64,000 nucleotides of DNA from positions 21,049,637 to 21,113,636 of the forward strand of contig NC_086352.1 of NCBI RefSeq assembly GCF_036324505.1. Direction: 5' to 3'. The notes below the pieces were generated by a model. That model did not search any database. It worked only from the letters and a program-made list of their open reading frames with translations, and had not been told where the DNA came from. Below are positions 15,240 to 28,500 of the stretch, piece after piece (the stretch's first letter is position 1; the number at the start of each line of letters is the position of its first letter). Source of the stretch: Eleginops maclovinus. Its lineage: Eukaryota; Chordata; Actinopteri; Perciformes; Eleginopidae. A program made the translations under genes and the position numbers.

Positions 15240-18200
15240 AAAATAAGTAGAAAGAGAACTGAGTTGAACAGCTGCCCAAAACGCCTAAAGGACTAGATTG
15301 CTCTCTTTTGATCCCTTTCTCACAACATGTTAAATGTTAAAATATCATTCTGTTGGATTTGTTTAGGTTTTATCTGTGAGGTCTTCTTGTTAGCGCTTGT
15401 TTTTTCATCTGATCGAAAAAGATTATCCCTGTGTCTGAGAGGCTTACCGGGGGTTTGAAAGTGGCTACAAACAAAAAAGGCCAATTCAAAATAAATCACA
15501 TAACAAGATATAAACATGCAATTACTATTTGTGCCTATAATAACTGAAATAGATAGTGAGATTAAATATGAGATTTTAATTTATCTCTGGTGCTGCACGT
15601 TTCAAAGAGCTATGTTGCTTTTATAGACCAACGAACAGTGAGCACTGACAATTTCATGTTTTGGTTCCACTAGTAAGGATCACCCAAAAACCATGAATCT
15701 TACTTCAGTACAATAATTAACTGCATAAAATTGTAGTTAAAGCTCCTTTTATTCTTCCCTTCTTTGAATTTTCATCAGAACCCATGGGAATTAGATGTTG
15801 AAAATTGCACAGTAAGTTCAGCTTCTTTGCTGCTGTACGCTTCTGAATGCTCAGACCAATGCCTTATTCAACCCTAGACCCTTGCTCTTGTTTAGCTACG
15901 AAACTGCCCCCTTTCTCTCTGCAGTAACTAATCTTTCCTCTATTGCATTAGCCGTCATTAGCCTAATGTGATGGCTCCTGTTTAGAACACCACCAGTTTA
16001 GCCAGAACAATCCTGTATGTCTTTTTTTTTTTGTGCTTGTCCACACCCCGAGGAATTTGCTTTTTCTGTCTTGAACTCTAACACAGACTTACACTCCTAA
16101 TACATACATTAAGAATGCAATGGCATTCGGACTTTCCGATGTTGTCTCAATAAAAAAGATGGACTGCATTGATTGCTATATGACTTGGGAATAAACTGGA
16201 GAGAGTTATTCTTTGTATTCCAATATTTTGCATTAGCTAGTTGAACTAAGGCAGGTGCTGACAACTCAATGCTTATACTTTGTGCACCGGGAGACCAAAA
16301 TATGAACGGTCATTGAGAAAACGTGATCCATACAAACAGCTTCAGAAAGCAATAGCTAGATGTTGGCTGTACTGCTGAAGAGCAACTGACAGGAAAACCT
16401 GATGATAGATTCTAGTGATCTTTGCCCTCAAAGATATTCTAGAAAACACGTTGGTCACTAAGGAATGGGGGTCAAGACCAAGTCAACCAAGTAATTCAAT
16501 AGAGGTCAATCAATCCAGACCTTGACCGATGACATATTTGGAAGCTCAAATGAGCAGTTTGAGGATGTCACAAGGGGAGTTGAAATATAAAACTCCTTAG
16601 AAGCAAGGCATGGGCTGTGTATAAGATTTGTTCTAAAAAGCAGCAGGCATTGAACACAGTTGGACTTCTGTTGAGTGTTGCTTCAATGTCACACATTTGG
16701 AACGGAAACCTTGGATTGCAGATGGGGTGCTGGTCCCCATTTCCAGTTAACAGTATGCCAGGTGTTGTCTAACCTTCAAGGATGCACACATCTGCCTTCT
16801 TATAAGCGAATAAGATACTGGAAACAACAATCATTTATTATTAGAATAAGTCTGTTTTTTTTTTCTCTATGCAGATAATATGAAAAGAGGCAAGGTTATT
16901 CTGTCTATATGTAGGTTTAAGTAAGGCATAATATGCTTTCCTGGATATCTTTTAGCTACGTTAGGCTCAAAGAATATAGTGAGAGGGTCATGACTTGTTG
17001 GAGGTTCCTGATTTTGATGTCAAAAAATCAAAGTACAAAGAATCATTGAAAAGAGATCAGTTACCCAAAAAAATGGATGTTTCCCCTTGTTCTGTTTTTG
17101 ATATTTGTGGGCAGGATATTGGGCAAGTCACTGCTGAGTTTTGAAGGGTTATGTTATGGAGGCATTTCTGTAGATATTGACAGTCTGTCTAAATTTGACT
17201 GTAATCTTTATAAAAAGTGATTGGCATGACCTTTTGTGAGATCTCAATAGCCAGATAGTTGGGAAATGTAATGAAAGGGAAAGTAAGAGAAATACATTAC
17301 AGAACAGATTTAGGGAGAATGGAAGGAAAAACACCAACAAGGAAAGAAAGGAAGATCAAACATCAGGTGTTACACTCCAAGTCATCAGTTGGGAGAAAAA
17401 TCACTCTGACATCAACAAGCTAATGTCCTGCAGCCTCTTCCATCAAGAGTAGCTGAATGTTCCTCTCCTGTCTGTGTTATAAACTTTTCATGAAGAGGGA
17501 AGGAGAGAATTTGGCTAAGACAAAAAGGAGAGAGGGGAACTGCCAAAAAAAGCTAGATAAATCAAATTTGGAGCAGAACTGAGGGAGAGACAAAAGAGAC
17601 TTTGAAAATAAAGATAAAGGAGAGGTGAAGGAGGGTGAAATAAATGAAGAGCCCTATGGGATAGCATAAAAAATGGGGATTGGGGAGGGAACAGATGCAT
17701 TCACAAGGACAGAAATAAAATTAAAGGAGAAAAAAAGGTAAGGGGATAAACAAAAAGTTTGGAGGATAGGTACAAAGTGAGGGAGCAGGTTGATCACTGT
17801 TTTGCACATGTTTGGGGCTTCAAATCTTCCCAATTATGAAGCTAGCTACATTAATTGCATATTATCTTATCTTTACCCTTTGAACCTCAAGACGGATGCT
17901 ACTTGAATACTCCATTTTAAATCTGCTTTTCTGGATCACACAAGTTTTACCTGCTCCTATCTGCCTCCGATCCTCATAGGCTGCAGGCTACTATCCACCA
18001 CCTACAAAGTAGCACAACTAAAAAGAGGATTGTAGTTTAAAATAGAGGAAATGGATACCAACACAATACACTCATATGGCCCATTCTGCTAACTAATATG
18101 CTAACTGCTAACTAGTTAATGCTAGTAAGCTAAAGAGGTTAATCATTTAGGAAACACTTACATCAGCTTCTTTGGACACTGTTGGCATAGTTGTATGAAA

Positions 18201-20504
18201 TTGCATTGTTTCATATGCCATCTATGTCTTTTGCAGTAATATTGCAGTGCTGTCCTATCTTAAATTAGATAAATCAAGTTGGATTATATTGTTGATGTTA
18301 CTGTTTATGTGAAGAAGATTGATGTGTAAAAACATGACAGAAAACTCAGGTAAACAGCAACAACGTCAAGTAGCAGCATACCAGCATTGAGCCATGCGGA
18401 TGGAGGCAGATCTGGTAGCTTTTAAAGGAAACTGTATTTGGTTGGTTGTAAGAGTGGCAGGGGGCGTTGTGTATGAAGGTATTTTTGGTGCTCGAGTTGA
18501 CTGCCTGAACTAGCTCACAGGCATCGCCCCATTTCATACAGAAAAGTCTGCCTTGTTTACGCTTTGTGTCGCAGAGGTGACAATATTGGGAAATATAAGC
18601 TTTCTATAAAAGGGAGCTGGGTTTTAAGGATCTTGTGGGTTTTTTTTCAACAGGATAACATTTAGATCATTTAATATGAATTTTGTGGAAATGTAGAAAT
18701 AAATATTTCATTTAAAACCCAAATTAAATTTTAGAATTACAAAAATTGTCCGTAACCCTGCTGCTGAGCAGTTATTTAGTATTTTTCTGAAATAATTTTG
18801 TGCAGCAAATGACTTTCTAAAATAAACAGACTGATTAATCTGTTTATTTGGAAAGGCATCCAAACCTGATCAAACCTAATATTTATAACTGTTAGCAATC
18901 TTTTTTTTTTCTAAAATCAAGAAGTTTAATTCAAATATTTAATGAATTGCTTCTGATGAATTGATTAGATTTGTGTTGGATAAGCGTGAACAATGTTCCT
19001 GTAATACAGTGAACAAATAAACACCAAGGCTACGCTGCATAGACTAGAAATAAGAAATATATCTAATCTGTTTCAATATTGTACAAAGCTCCAAGGCTTA
19101 TACCTCCACAATACCTTCCAGAGAGGCAACAAATAGATAAAAATGACACTCCTCTTAAATCCCCAATGGATAAATGCTTGGTTAAGTGCCCTTTCAACCA
19201 GTATTTCGCTGCCTTGTAAAGATTTGTTTTATATAGAAAACAATTTATACTGTACGTTCTCCTGCTGTAAGTAAGACGGGCTAGCCTGCTCACAATTATC
19301 AATTTATTTTGATCAAGTTGTAGCTCCTGCCTGTTTTGAGGACAGAGGCAAAAAAAGAGCTTGACACACTTTGTGTTGCCCTCTATTGTGCCTACAGCTT
19401 TTCTTTCACATCCGATAATGTGAATTTCTTCCCTCCTAAGCATTTCTGGCAACATACCTTTTAGATTGTTCCATAGGCTATTCCTCATCTCCCTGACTTA
19501 ATGTTATTTTTTAGACTTTGGTATTTCAATTGGCAGTCCATGAGGTTGGACGTATATTCAGTATATAAACAATACATTTCATAAAACACAGTAATAACAC
19601 AGTAGTAATATCATCTAGTATCTATGAAATATAAAGTAGTATAGAGTAAATATGTAGCTCTGTTGATAAAACACTAAACATGTAGGAAGATCAGGAACAG
19701 CCGAACGTTCATAAACCTGGTTTACTACATTTTGACAGAATGCAGATCAAACCAAGATGCCTCTCTTACAAACGTCAGTGTGTAGTCTTTCAGTCTTTTT
19801 CTATTTGACTGTCATGCTGTTGTCTATGCTCTTCATCACCTAAGTGATTCTGGACGCAGACCTTTTCATGTACTTTGAAATATAAGAGCCCAATAACATT
19901 TGATTTTTGATTATAAAGATAATGTTTCTTATGGTTTAAACATGTGTTATTGTACAATAATGAAATTGGTTTACCAGATAAGGTAAAGGAAATTAAAGTG
20001 CAAGTTTGAATGCAGCAAACTTCTCTGAGTGAACCCTTGATGCTTAGTTCATTGTAATGCGTTGTTCTGTAAAAGCTATGTTAAAAAGAATTGATTTTTG
20101 AAATTGAAATAACTTTGCATTGAAAGGCTCAAGCTAAATCTAATTTCAGAAGCGCAACTGTTAAAGTACTGTATAAATTAAGAACATTCTTGATTCCTAT
20201 GACTTCAACAGAGCGCTTCTCTTCCAATAAATAACGTACTGTAAATATATAGTGCTGCACAAATTGGGATTCATCTTGCATCGGACAGGGCTCCTGCACT
20301 CCACATGATTGGCTAAGACCGAGTTACAAATTCAAATTATAGATCCATGTTTACTTTTTTACAAAGAAAACAGATTAGTGAACAATGGTTTACTGATTTT
20401 CAAATAGTATATGAATGCATGCAGTGCTAACTGGTGATTCATAAAAGCTTTTCTTGATCAATTTTGCCCTCTAAAACCAAGAAAAGGATCATATTTTAAC
20501 ACAG
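15240..20504. other. AT-rich non-coding sequence
   Basis: No recognisable coding region. The longest frame (19063-19488, minus, 141 codons) has no domain-like features, no splice context and no GC shift, so it is probably chance. A purine-biased stretch at about 17240-17760 makes the minus strand pyrimidine-rich and produces several Leu/Ser/Phe-rich shadow frames. Confidence 0.5.
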
Positions 20505-20570
20505 CAACACATATCCATACACATGCACACATTTGACAACACATATCCATACACATGCACACATTTGACA
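20505..20570. repeat. Two perfect tandem copies of a 32-bp unit
   Basis: A 32-bp unit beginning CAACACATATCC and ending CACATTTGA is present at 20505-20536 and again, identical, at 20537-20568, with two bases of a third unit. Identity implies a recent slippage-type duplication that may be polymorphic. Confidence 0.9.
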
Positions 20571-23500
20571 TGCTCCCTGGGTTGATGCGAGATGAAATAT
20601 TGATCATTACTAAAGGTTCAATCTAACAATTTCGTGTGTCCCTGATATGTGTAGCAACATGAATGGCAAGTACTAGACAGTACATGTGGTGAATTATTAA
20701 TACTCACAATGAATACTGGATGGATTCCTTTTCCAGTGAAGTGCTACTAATACCCGAAACAGAGACTTTAGTGCTTTGATCAGGATTTCTGTCTGTCCTC
20801 AAATGTTGTAAAACCACAGAGATGCTGCAGTAAAATGTCACTTCTTCACCACTCCAACACTTTACAAATCTTTCAATAATATATAAGAGCCTTTAAATTC
20901 TACTTTGGGTGGTCAGCTCTGATCCTCGCTTGTTAGAATTAAACTATGTTTTATGATTTATCATTTGGAAATAATTGCACTCTTTCTTTATACCACACAT
21001 TTTGCACTTCGAAGGGACATTATTTCCCTTGATAAGCTTCCCTCAATCACTTTTAACATTTCCTCCATGGTGAGGGTTATCATTAATATTGTGTCTTTAA
21101 CCCCTCTTTAGACCTTTTATCTTGAATTAACAACTATAATAGTAACAGCCAGACGGTGGTCACTGGAAAAATCAACAAATTAATCAGCACAAGAGGGATT
21201 CGCAGGTGGAGGATGAGAGTTGTTTTCTCTGGGCAATGCCTTTTAGTACATTTGGCTGGACAAGAAAATCCCCATGGCAGCACACAGGAGAAGGTCACGA
21301 TGGAGCATATGGCTAGCCCTTTATTCTCTTCACTTGAGTTTGCCAGACAGACGATGCTACAGGTGTGGCAAGATGTCCAAGCTGGATTAAGGCCCAGTCC
21401 CAGGTGTCCTCCCCCTTACTTGCTAGCCAGTCTCTTTTGCTCTCCGCAGATCTCTTGCAATTTAACGCCCTTTCTCCTTCACATCATCCCTCTTTTTGTG
21501 TTCACTTCCTTAATTCCTTTCAATTCCTCCCCCTCTTGCTTACCTCGAGCCAAAGATCAGTTGGCTACAATCACAGGCCAGGTGAAGGGAAGTCAACTGC
21601 AGCCAAGGAGAAAGCTGACATATCTGTTAGCTGGAGGGGCCTGTCCAGGTGCCTGCTCCAGTAGGTAACAGCTAGTTGCTGACAGGAAGCCTGGCAAATA
21701 AAGAGGAGGTGATGTGGTTAGATGTTTTTCCAAGCCAACATAAAAAGCTACTCAAAGGGAAGGTTATTGTCACAACAACACACACACTGGAATGAAAAAA
21801 TGTTGCATAAATGCATTTCTTACACTTGTGCATTGTGAAAAGATGTAAAAATGACAAAATAACTATTTTCTTTTGGCTCGTTTTGTCTCTCTGTCAGCAG
21901 GATTACAAAAACAAATTCCATAAACTTGCTGGAAGGATATTGCATTTCAAAACTAGTTCCCAACTGGAAACATCTACGTAAAACATATACAGTATATATT
22001 TGTTGTTTTACCACAATTGTAATGAAACAACAACGCATCTTCTGTGTAGCAGCCATGTCTCACATTAAAACCGAAACTCAAATACACACCGTTGGAGAAC
22101 AACTTCCTAACACATGAAAGGGCTCCTTCCTATACATTAGGAGCGTCTTAATGCATATTTGGACTTTATTGGAGGTTCCCCCTCAAGTGCCCTTTGCATT
22201 ATTACTATATTAATGATTACATTGTGATTACACAGGATCAAGTGTTTATAAGTCATCACAAAGTATGGGATAAATACAGAAGCAGGTATTATGTTCTCTC
22301 TGGCTTTGATATGTTAAACACTATCATCAGTTGCTAACATGCTCACAATGACATTACACAAATATACATGCACATAGGAATTTCCCACTCAGCTGTTTAC
22401 GTGGCTTATGAGAGTCTGAATGGTAGAACAACTTTAATAGTCTAATGTGAGTATATGATGCAACCCTTAGACCTCCTAAAAACCTGTTCAAGCACACAAT
22501 GTGGATACTAGTTTTCTCACGTTTCTATTTTGTATATTAGTCTACACAGCACAGTTTACAGTGGCATTTAGACTGAAGATTAAAGAAAATGTAATTCAGT
22601 TCCAGTGACATCTTGAAGCCTTGCAGACTATATTGTGTGCAAAACACTGTCCAATAAAAATATATTGGGCCCATTTTCATGCTGGTGCAAATCAACTGCA
22701 GTGACCTTGCACTAGGGAAGAATCAATTTCATGGGCTGAAAGCAGATTTTTCTTGAGCCGACACCCACTTGGTTATTTTATGATACTGTTTGCACCAACA
22801 TAGGCAAAGGATAGAAGAATATTGCTTTTCAGGGGGATAAATGTAGCTGAATTCATGTTCATGATTGATGCCAGCCCACGCCCACTCATGGTTCATTTTG
22901 ACTGAAACTGTTTTTACCGACCATGTGGTGCTCACACTTAAATGAGCCTGAATATGACCCTTTTGCTATTGCCAGTGCTTGTGATTTCACAGGCAATAAT
23001 AGGCACCTTAGGTGAAGAGGGTTTACAGTCACATCATATGTTAGAGTAAAATGAGATTAAGAAACAATCTACACTTATTCCTTACACTGATTTTAGTCAA
23101 GCCACATGTCTCAAAGGAAGTAAGGGACTACACACTAAAGTAATTCTGTATTTATCTGTGTGATTGAGAGAGAAGTGCGCAGAACAGAAAGAAAGATGTC
23201 AAGAGAAGCCTGCAGGAAGGATAAAGAACAATCGTAAATTTAGTCTTCATGGGTTCCTTAGGGAAAATGATAAATGTGTAAAAAGTGTATTTGTTTATGG
23301 TATAAACACGGCTGAGGTAATGGTTCAAAAAAGCTTTCTACATCAACAGTGTAATGTCAGACTTAATGCAATGAAAAAATACCAGATAAATCATAGAAAA
23401 ACTACAATTCTGGCTTCCCCCTTTTTTCTACAGTAGTTACAAACTGAAGTGAATTTTATTATTCCGCAAATCATTTTAATTAAATTACGTAACATGTCAC

Positions 23501-25430
23501 CATGGTCACTCTTAACGTGCTGAAACCCAGCTAAGTCTTGTAAAGGAACTGACTAGTAGAGGCACATATAACCCCAGGGCACTTGAAACGGCAAGGCTGA
23601 ACAACAGTAGTTGGTCCTCAATGGAGCCTGGAGCTTAATTTGTGTTAAATTATATTCAGCAAGCATGGTGCTTTCTGGTCTCCTTCACTAGTTGTACTTT
23701 AATCCTCATTCAAAAGAAAATGAATGTATTTTTTTTCAAATGTACCTGGTATATTCACGTAAGAGTATGTATCTGACAGTGGTTTTGTAAACAACAGTGG
23801 TGCCTACTTAATTAACACACAAACCCTATTAATTTAATGCATTGCTATTCTGGTCAATTTAGACATTGAGCTGTCTTTCATTGCAGACTGTTGCTAAGGA
23901 CACAGTGAAACAGTTTGCACCCCAGGTCACTGATACACACAAGGGAGGATGTTGGTGCCCTCACCATCCGCAGCTGCTTTATTGATGCATCTGTCTCCCT
24001 TAGTAAAGCTAGGACGTCGACTGCTGCCAACTTGATTGCTTGATTTCATTAAAAGGAGACATTCTCTTTTGAAAACTTGTACATTCTGCCAAAGGGGTAA
24101 CTCCTTAGCCATCCACATACCGAGGCATGTGTTCTCAATGACAGGGCATGGAGTTACTGATAGAGGACACCTACTTTGATTCTCTATGGTATCAATGTGG
24201 GGCAAAAACAAGGACCTCATAAACCATTGTAAGTCCCAGGATAGCCTGTGATTTCCTCAGGCATGTTTTGTCATTGAACTATTTTATTCCACCTGTCAAA
24301 AGAATCTTGGATACTGTCACTTCATTTAAAATCATGCGTTCAAAACCTTGACCTGAGCCATCTTGGATTGACACATAGACATAGTCGTGCTATCGGACGA
24401 CTATGCAGGAAAGCTGAACGCAAGTGGAAAAGACAAGTTGCATGTGTCTTTTGACCTTTTAAAGGACAGCTTGTGCAGGTATCGGAACATTGTCTGTCTA
24501 CAGCCATTTATTAGTGATTAGAGGAAGTACAGAAACACCAATACCAAACATTTCTCTGGCATCTCAAGAGTTCTTCGATTAGCTTAGGTATTTTCAACTG
24601 TTGCAAAGGGAGCATTTATGGTGTGAGCCAGTGACTGGTCACACAATTCTAAGAGGTGGTTCAAAAGGTATAGATACAAATGATCTGGGTAAGGTTAGCA
24701 TATGAAGTTGTATAGATTCAGCAACTATCAATGTATGGGACGAATGACATGCTTTCTAAAGGTTAAAAGGCTGCTGTCACGCACCTGTAAAAAATTGAAA
24801 GGTCAGTTAATCTCCTAAAAGCAAGACATTGAACTGAAACACCTATCACATAAATGTAAACTGGAGGAACCGTTTGCAGTGGGGAGCAATCTGTGAGCTT
24901 CCTTTAGGTCCACTCACAAATTCCCCATAGGCCTTGTCACTACCGGCTGCCCAAAAATTAAACACCTGAGCACCAAAGCAGCAGCAGATGTATTCTGCAC
25001 ATATGTCAAACGAAAAATACATTTGAAGCCTAAAAGATACTTTAGGGAAAAGTGATGTTAAGTAATGCATTAAGATTTATGAGCAAACACAAATAAATAC
25101 AGATTGATCCTTACACAGTTGAAGTGGAATAGGTAATGTTAACTGTACACTCCATCATGAAATAAACTGAACAACGCTTTTGCCCCTATAGTCTGATAGT
25201 CCTCCATCTGTTCTGGATATTTTTTTATTTGCTTATGCTCAAAATAGCTGCTTAATTACAATTATTAATTTAATATGCACTTTAAAAATGTGTCTTTTTC
25301 AGAAAGAAAATTATTACTCATTAGTCAGTCTTATATTGTAATTTGTTTTTGACATAATTGAAGTTGTTTGGGTGCTTTTAAATGTAAGACATATACATTC
25401 TATGTTACATTATAGAGTTTAAAAGTGAGT
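20571..25430. other. Mostly non-coding; one 170-codon frame of doubtful status
   Basis: The plus-strand frame at 21156-21668 (170 codons) is the longest that does not run through a repeat or a mobile element, and its second half is GC-richer than the surroundings. It has no recognisable domain, its C-terminal half is Leu/Pro/Ser-rich as chance frames in pyrimidine-rich DNA tend to be, and an overlapping frame (21365-21664) is also open, so I do not call it a gene. The rest is AT-rich. A short hairpin (CATAGTCGT ... ACGACTATG) lies at about 24380-24405. Confidence 0.45.
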
Positions 25431-25547
25431 TATTTACTATAAAGGGTTTTTGCAACATGTCTATCCATTTGGACTCTAGAGAGTGGATTGCCCACGCTCT
25501 AAAGTCAAAATGTATAGACATGTTGCAAAAACCATTTATGGTCAATA
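25431..25547. repeat. 117-bp near-palindrome, long hairpin
   Basis: Arms 25431-25486 and 25492-25547 are ungapped reverse complements over 56 positions with 7 mismatches, around a 5-base loop (25487-25491). The best part is a perfect 20-bp stem, 25445-25464 paired with 25514-25533 (GGTTTTTGCAACATGTCTAT on the left). It encodes nothing. It could be a palindromic MITE, an inverted duplication made by template switching, or, if transcribed, a long hairpin RNA. I could not identify a transposon family. Confidence 0.85.
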
Positions 25548-28500
25548 TTTGGTATATGGTACTATGGTATAACACAATGAAAAAAACGTTAGATTATTAA
25601 TTTTAAAATTGAGAATTTTAAGAGTTTTGATCAGAGACCAATTCGGAGATTTGATTGTGAACGTAGTAACAGAGAGTCTCTCATTGTAAAACAGATTACA
25701 TTATCTATAGTAACCCTGCAAAAATATATGTGTTGAAAGATAAAGCATCAAAAGTGAATACTTATTTTATTAAGAGCAGATAAATGTCCATGTTTACATT
25801 AACAATTTGTAAGAACCCATTTAGAACTCAAAAACAGCAACTTCCATTACGACAAAATGTAAATCGAGCCTAGCTACACCACAAGTTTGAGGTTACGAGC
25901 AACCTCTCAACACTTTGATCTTAACTATAAGCAGATAGCAGTGATACTATACATATCTGAGGGTTGTGATATTAAATCACAGCCTATTTAATGAGGGGCA
26001 CAAGGATGTGCCATAGAGAAGTGTAACACCTTAGATCCAGATCTAACTGAAGCATCATGTTAAAATGTTGAGGCAAGCATCGATAGGCAGGGAGCAAAGT
26101 GCTGCAATACGATACCAACATCTGAGACCTTTATCTCATCATCTCTCCTCATGTCTACCCCATTGAGTATCAGATGTATCAAACTACATCTAAGTTTGTA
26201 TGCAGTCCCTAATGAAAACTCCACCTCCCTAGTCAATTTTTTATTTTGTTCAATAATTAATTTATGTATGATTGTTTTTGTTCAGGCGCAACATACTCTC
26301 TTACTCCTCTTACATCCAGTGTGAATAGAGATGCACTTAATAAAAACTCAAAAAAGAAAGACCCTATTATTTTTCAGTCTGTGGGGGAAATTCCCCAATT
26401 AATGTACAACACGATGGAGGAAATTTGATAGATTGAGAACATTTTGGGATGCCTTTTGATACACAAAAGTTAGTTCACAAATGTGTTATATTTAAAATAT
26501 TAAATTTATCAAAAATAACTGTATCAATAATTTATGAATTTTGTTGCATTATAGATACATATGATACAAATTATTAGCTGTTGCAGTGGAGCAGTATTGT
26601 GAGATAGAAAGAAACGTGTTGTTCCAGGTCCTTGATGGTTTTACCAGTCAGTGAATGAACAATGCAAGAACTATTTAACATGTGTTTGGACATGGAATTT
26701 TGACTAGCTAGCAAAGCACAGAAAGAAAGGTTTAAAAGGTTAATTTCTCTCAATGATTTTTATTTCAGAAAATAATTGACAGGGATTTTGACATTAGGGC
26801 AAAAGAGCCTAAAGGGATTGTTTTGAGTTCAGAAAGTACATTAGACAAAACGGTGAAAAAGAGGGGGCAAGGTTTGAATCAATTGAGATTATTTGAACTT
26901 GAGTAATAATTTGTCCATGCATTTGTCCAGAGCAATGGGCTAAACAATTTCAAGCTCAATTACTGGGTCTTTTTGAACAGAGAGAATTAACTCATCCGCA
27001 TTCATGAATGTTTGATATTAAAATACAGCGGACAAAAAAAGGAAAAGAAATACCTGCACCTTTATGTAAACGCTTTTTGATTGGCATCAGCTCGATGTGA
27101 AATGGTTACATCAATACGAACAGTCAAGTAACACCAGTAAACCCAAAGGGTGGGGCTTCATGGTTGGATCAGCTGTCTTGCTTACATTGCCACTAAGAAA
27201 TCTGATAACCCTATCCTTGATAAAAGAAGACACAGATATAACTTCAACTTCATTATGAGCTGCTGGAGCCCTCCATGGAAAAAAAATGATTGCATCTCGC
27301 CCTAATGGAATATTCATGGACCTGACGTCAATGAGTGTATCCTTGGGCAAGCAATCCTTTGCTAGTCATATGGACACATGTTAAATAACACATCTCTCAT
27401 TCATCTCTTTCACTACCTCTTTCTCAAAATTGCATGAGAAGACAACAACAGACAATTTTTTAAATATGTTTTGGAAATGGTTAAAAACAACTCTCACAAT
27501 GTTAAGACCCATATTGTATATTATTTGTGATAAAGGCATGTTTGGTTTTTTGTTTATTCTTTGGAAATTTCCCATGTGGGATTTCGAGATTTATTTCCCA
27601 CAGCTCTTCACTTCCATTTGGGCAGATTGGATGCAATGGTTACACTGAGCAAACAGAAGATAGTATTTGACATTTATTCAGGGGCATTGCAGTGTGAAGG
27701 TTATCGGTGAAATTTTTTAGGCTTGTGCCATATCTGATGTCTTTCTCTCTGGTAAGCCTTGCATTTGAGTTGAAAGGTATGTTCCTTCTTGTAGTTAGAT
27801 ATCAGCTTCTTTCTGTTTCACTGGACTGGCAAATGTCTGTAAGGCTGCAGATAATATGTCACCAAATGACATTACAGTTATGTGATGCTTGTCATGAACA
27901 GGCTTCGGCTTGGTTAGTTGTGGGTGAACCATATCTTCATTCCTGAGTTTAAGATGTATTTGTCTGATACTTACATTATTGTCTGTATTTGAATATTGAA
28001 CGCTGGTTCTTTTTTGTCCATTTGGTGGAAGCAGAAACCAGTTGAGAACCATTATATATCAATTGATATATTTTATCCATCTATCTATATGTTTGCTTTA
28101 ACTAGATGCTGCAAACAATAGCATTTTACTGTAAACATCCAGCAATATGGCGGAAAATTCCTTTGAAGTTGTGTTTGTGTCCTCCTGAAAAATGTAAGCC
28201 TAATATTCAGGCTATCTTAGCTCTTTTTTTTTTTGACTCTACCTGACTCGTGAGGAAAGTATCGTTCTCTTAAGCTGCTTAATACTCCACCATGTTCTCC
28301 AGTGTAAACATAAGTATGTTATGCTGTATTTTTAATTATAAGCACATATCTTTTTGATAAGCAGATCAAAATGCGAGTGGTCAAGGGAAAATCCTTTTAG
28401 AGCCAAAATCATATGAAACCGTAATTTACTGCTTTGTCCAAACAGTGTAGTTTGGGAAGTACTGCCGGATTATTGCTGATAAAATAAAATATATTCAAAA

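Noticed and set aside
19063..19488. 141-codon minus frame
   Set aside because: No motif, no splice context and no change in base composition; it fits a chance frame.
21998..22035. Imperfect palindrome around TTGTTGTTTTACC...AAACAACAA
   Set aside because: Several mismatches in a short AT-rich stretch; weaker than the five inverted repeats reported.
24380..24405. Small hairpin CATAGTCGT...ACGACTATG
   Set aside because: Nine-base arms are within chance expectation over 64 kb.
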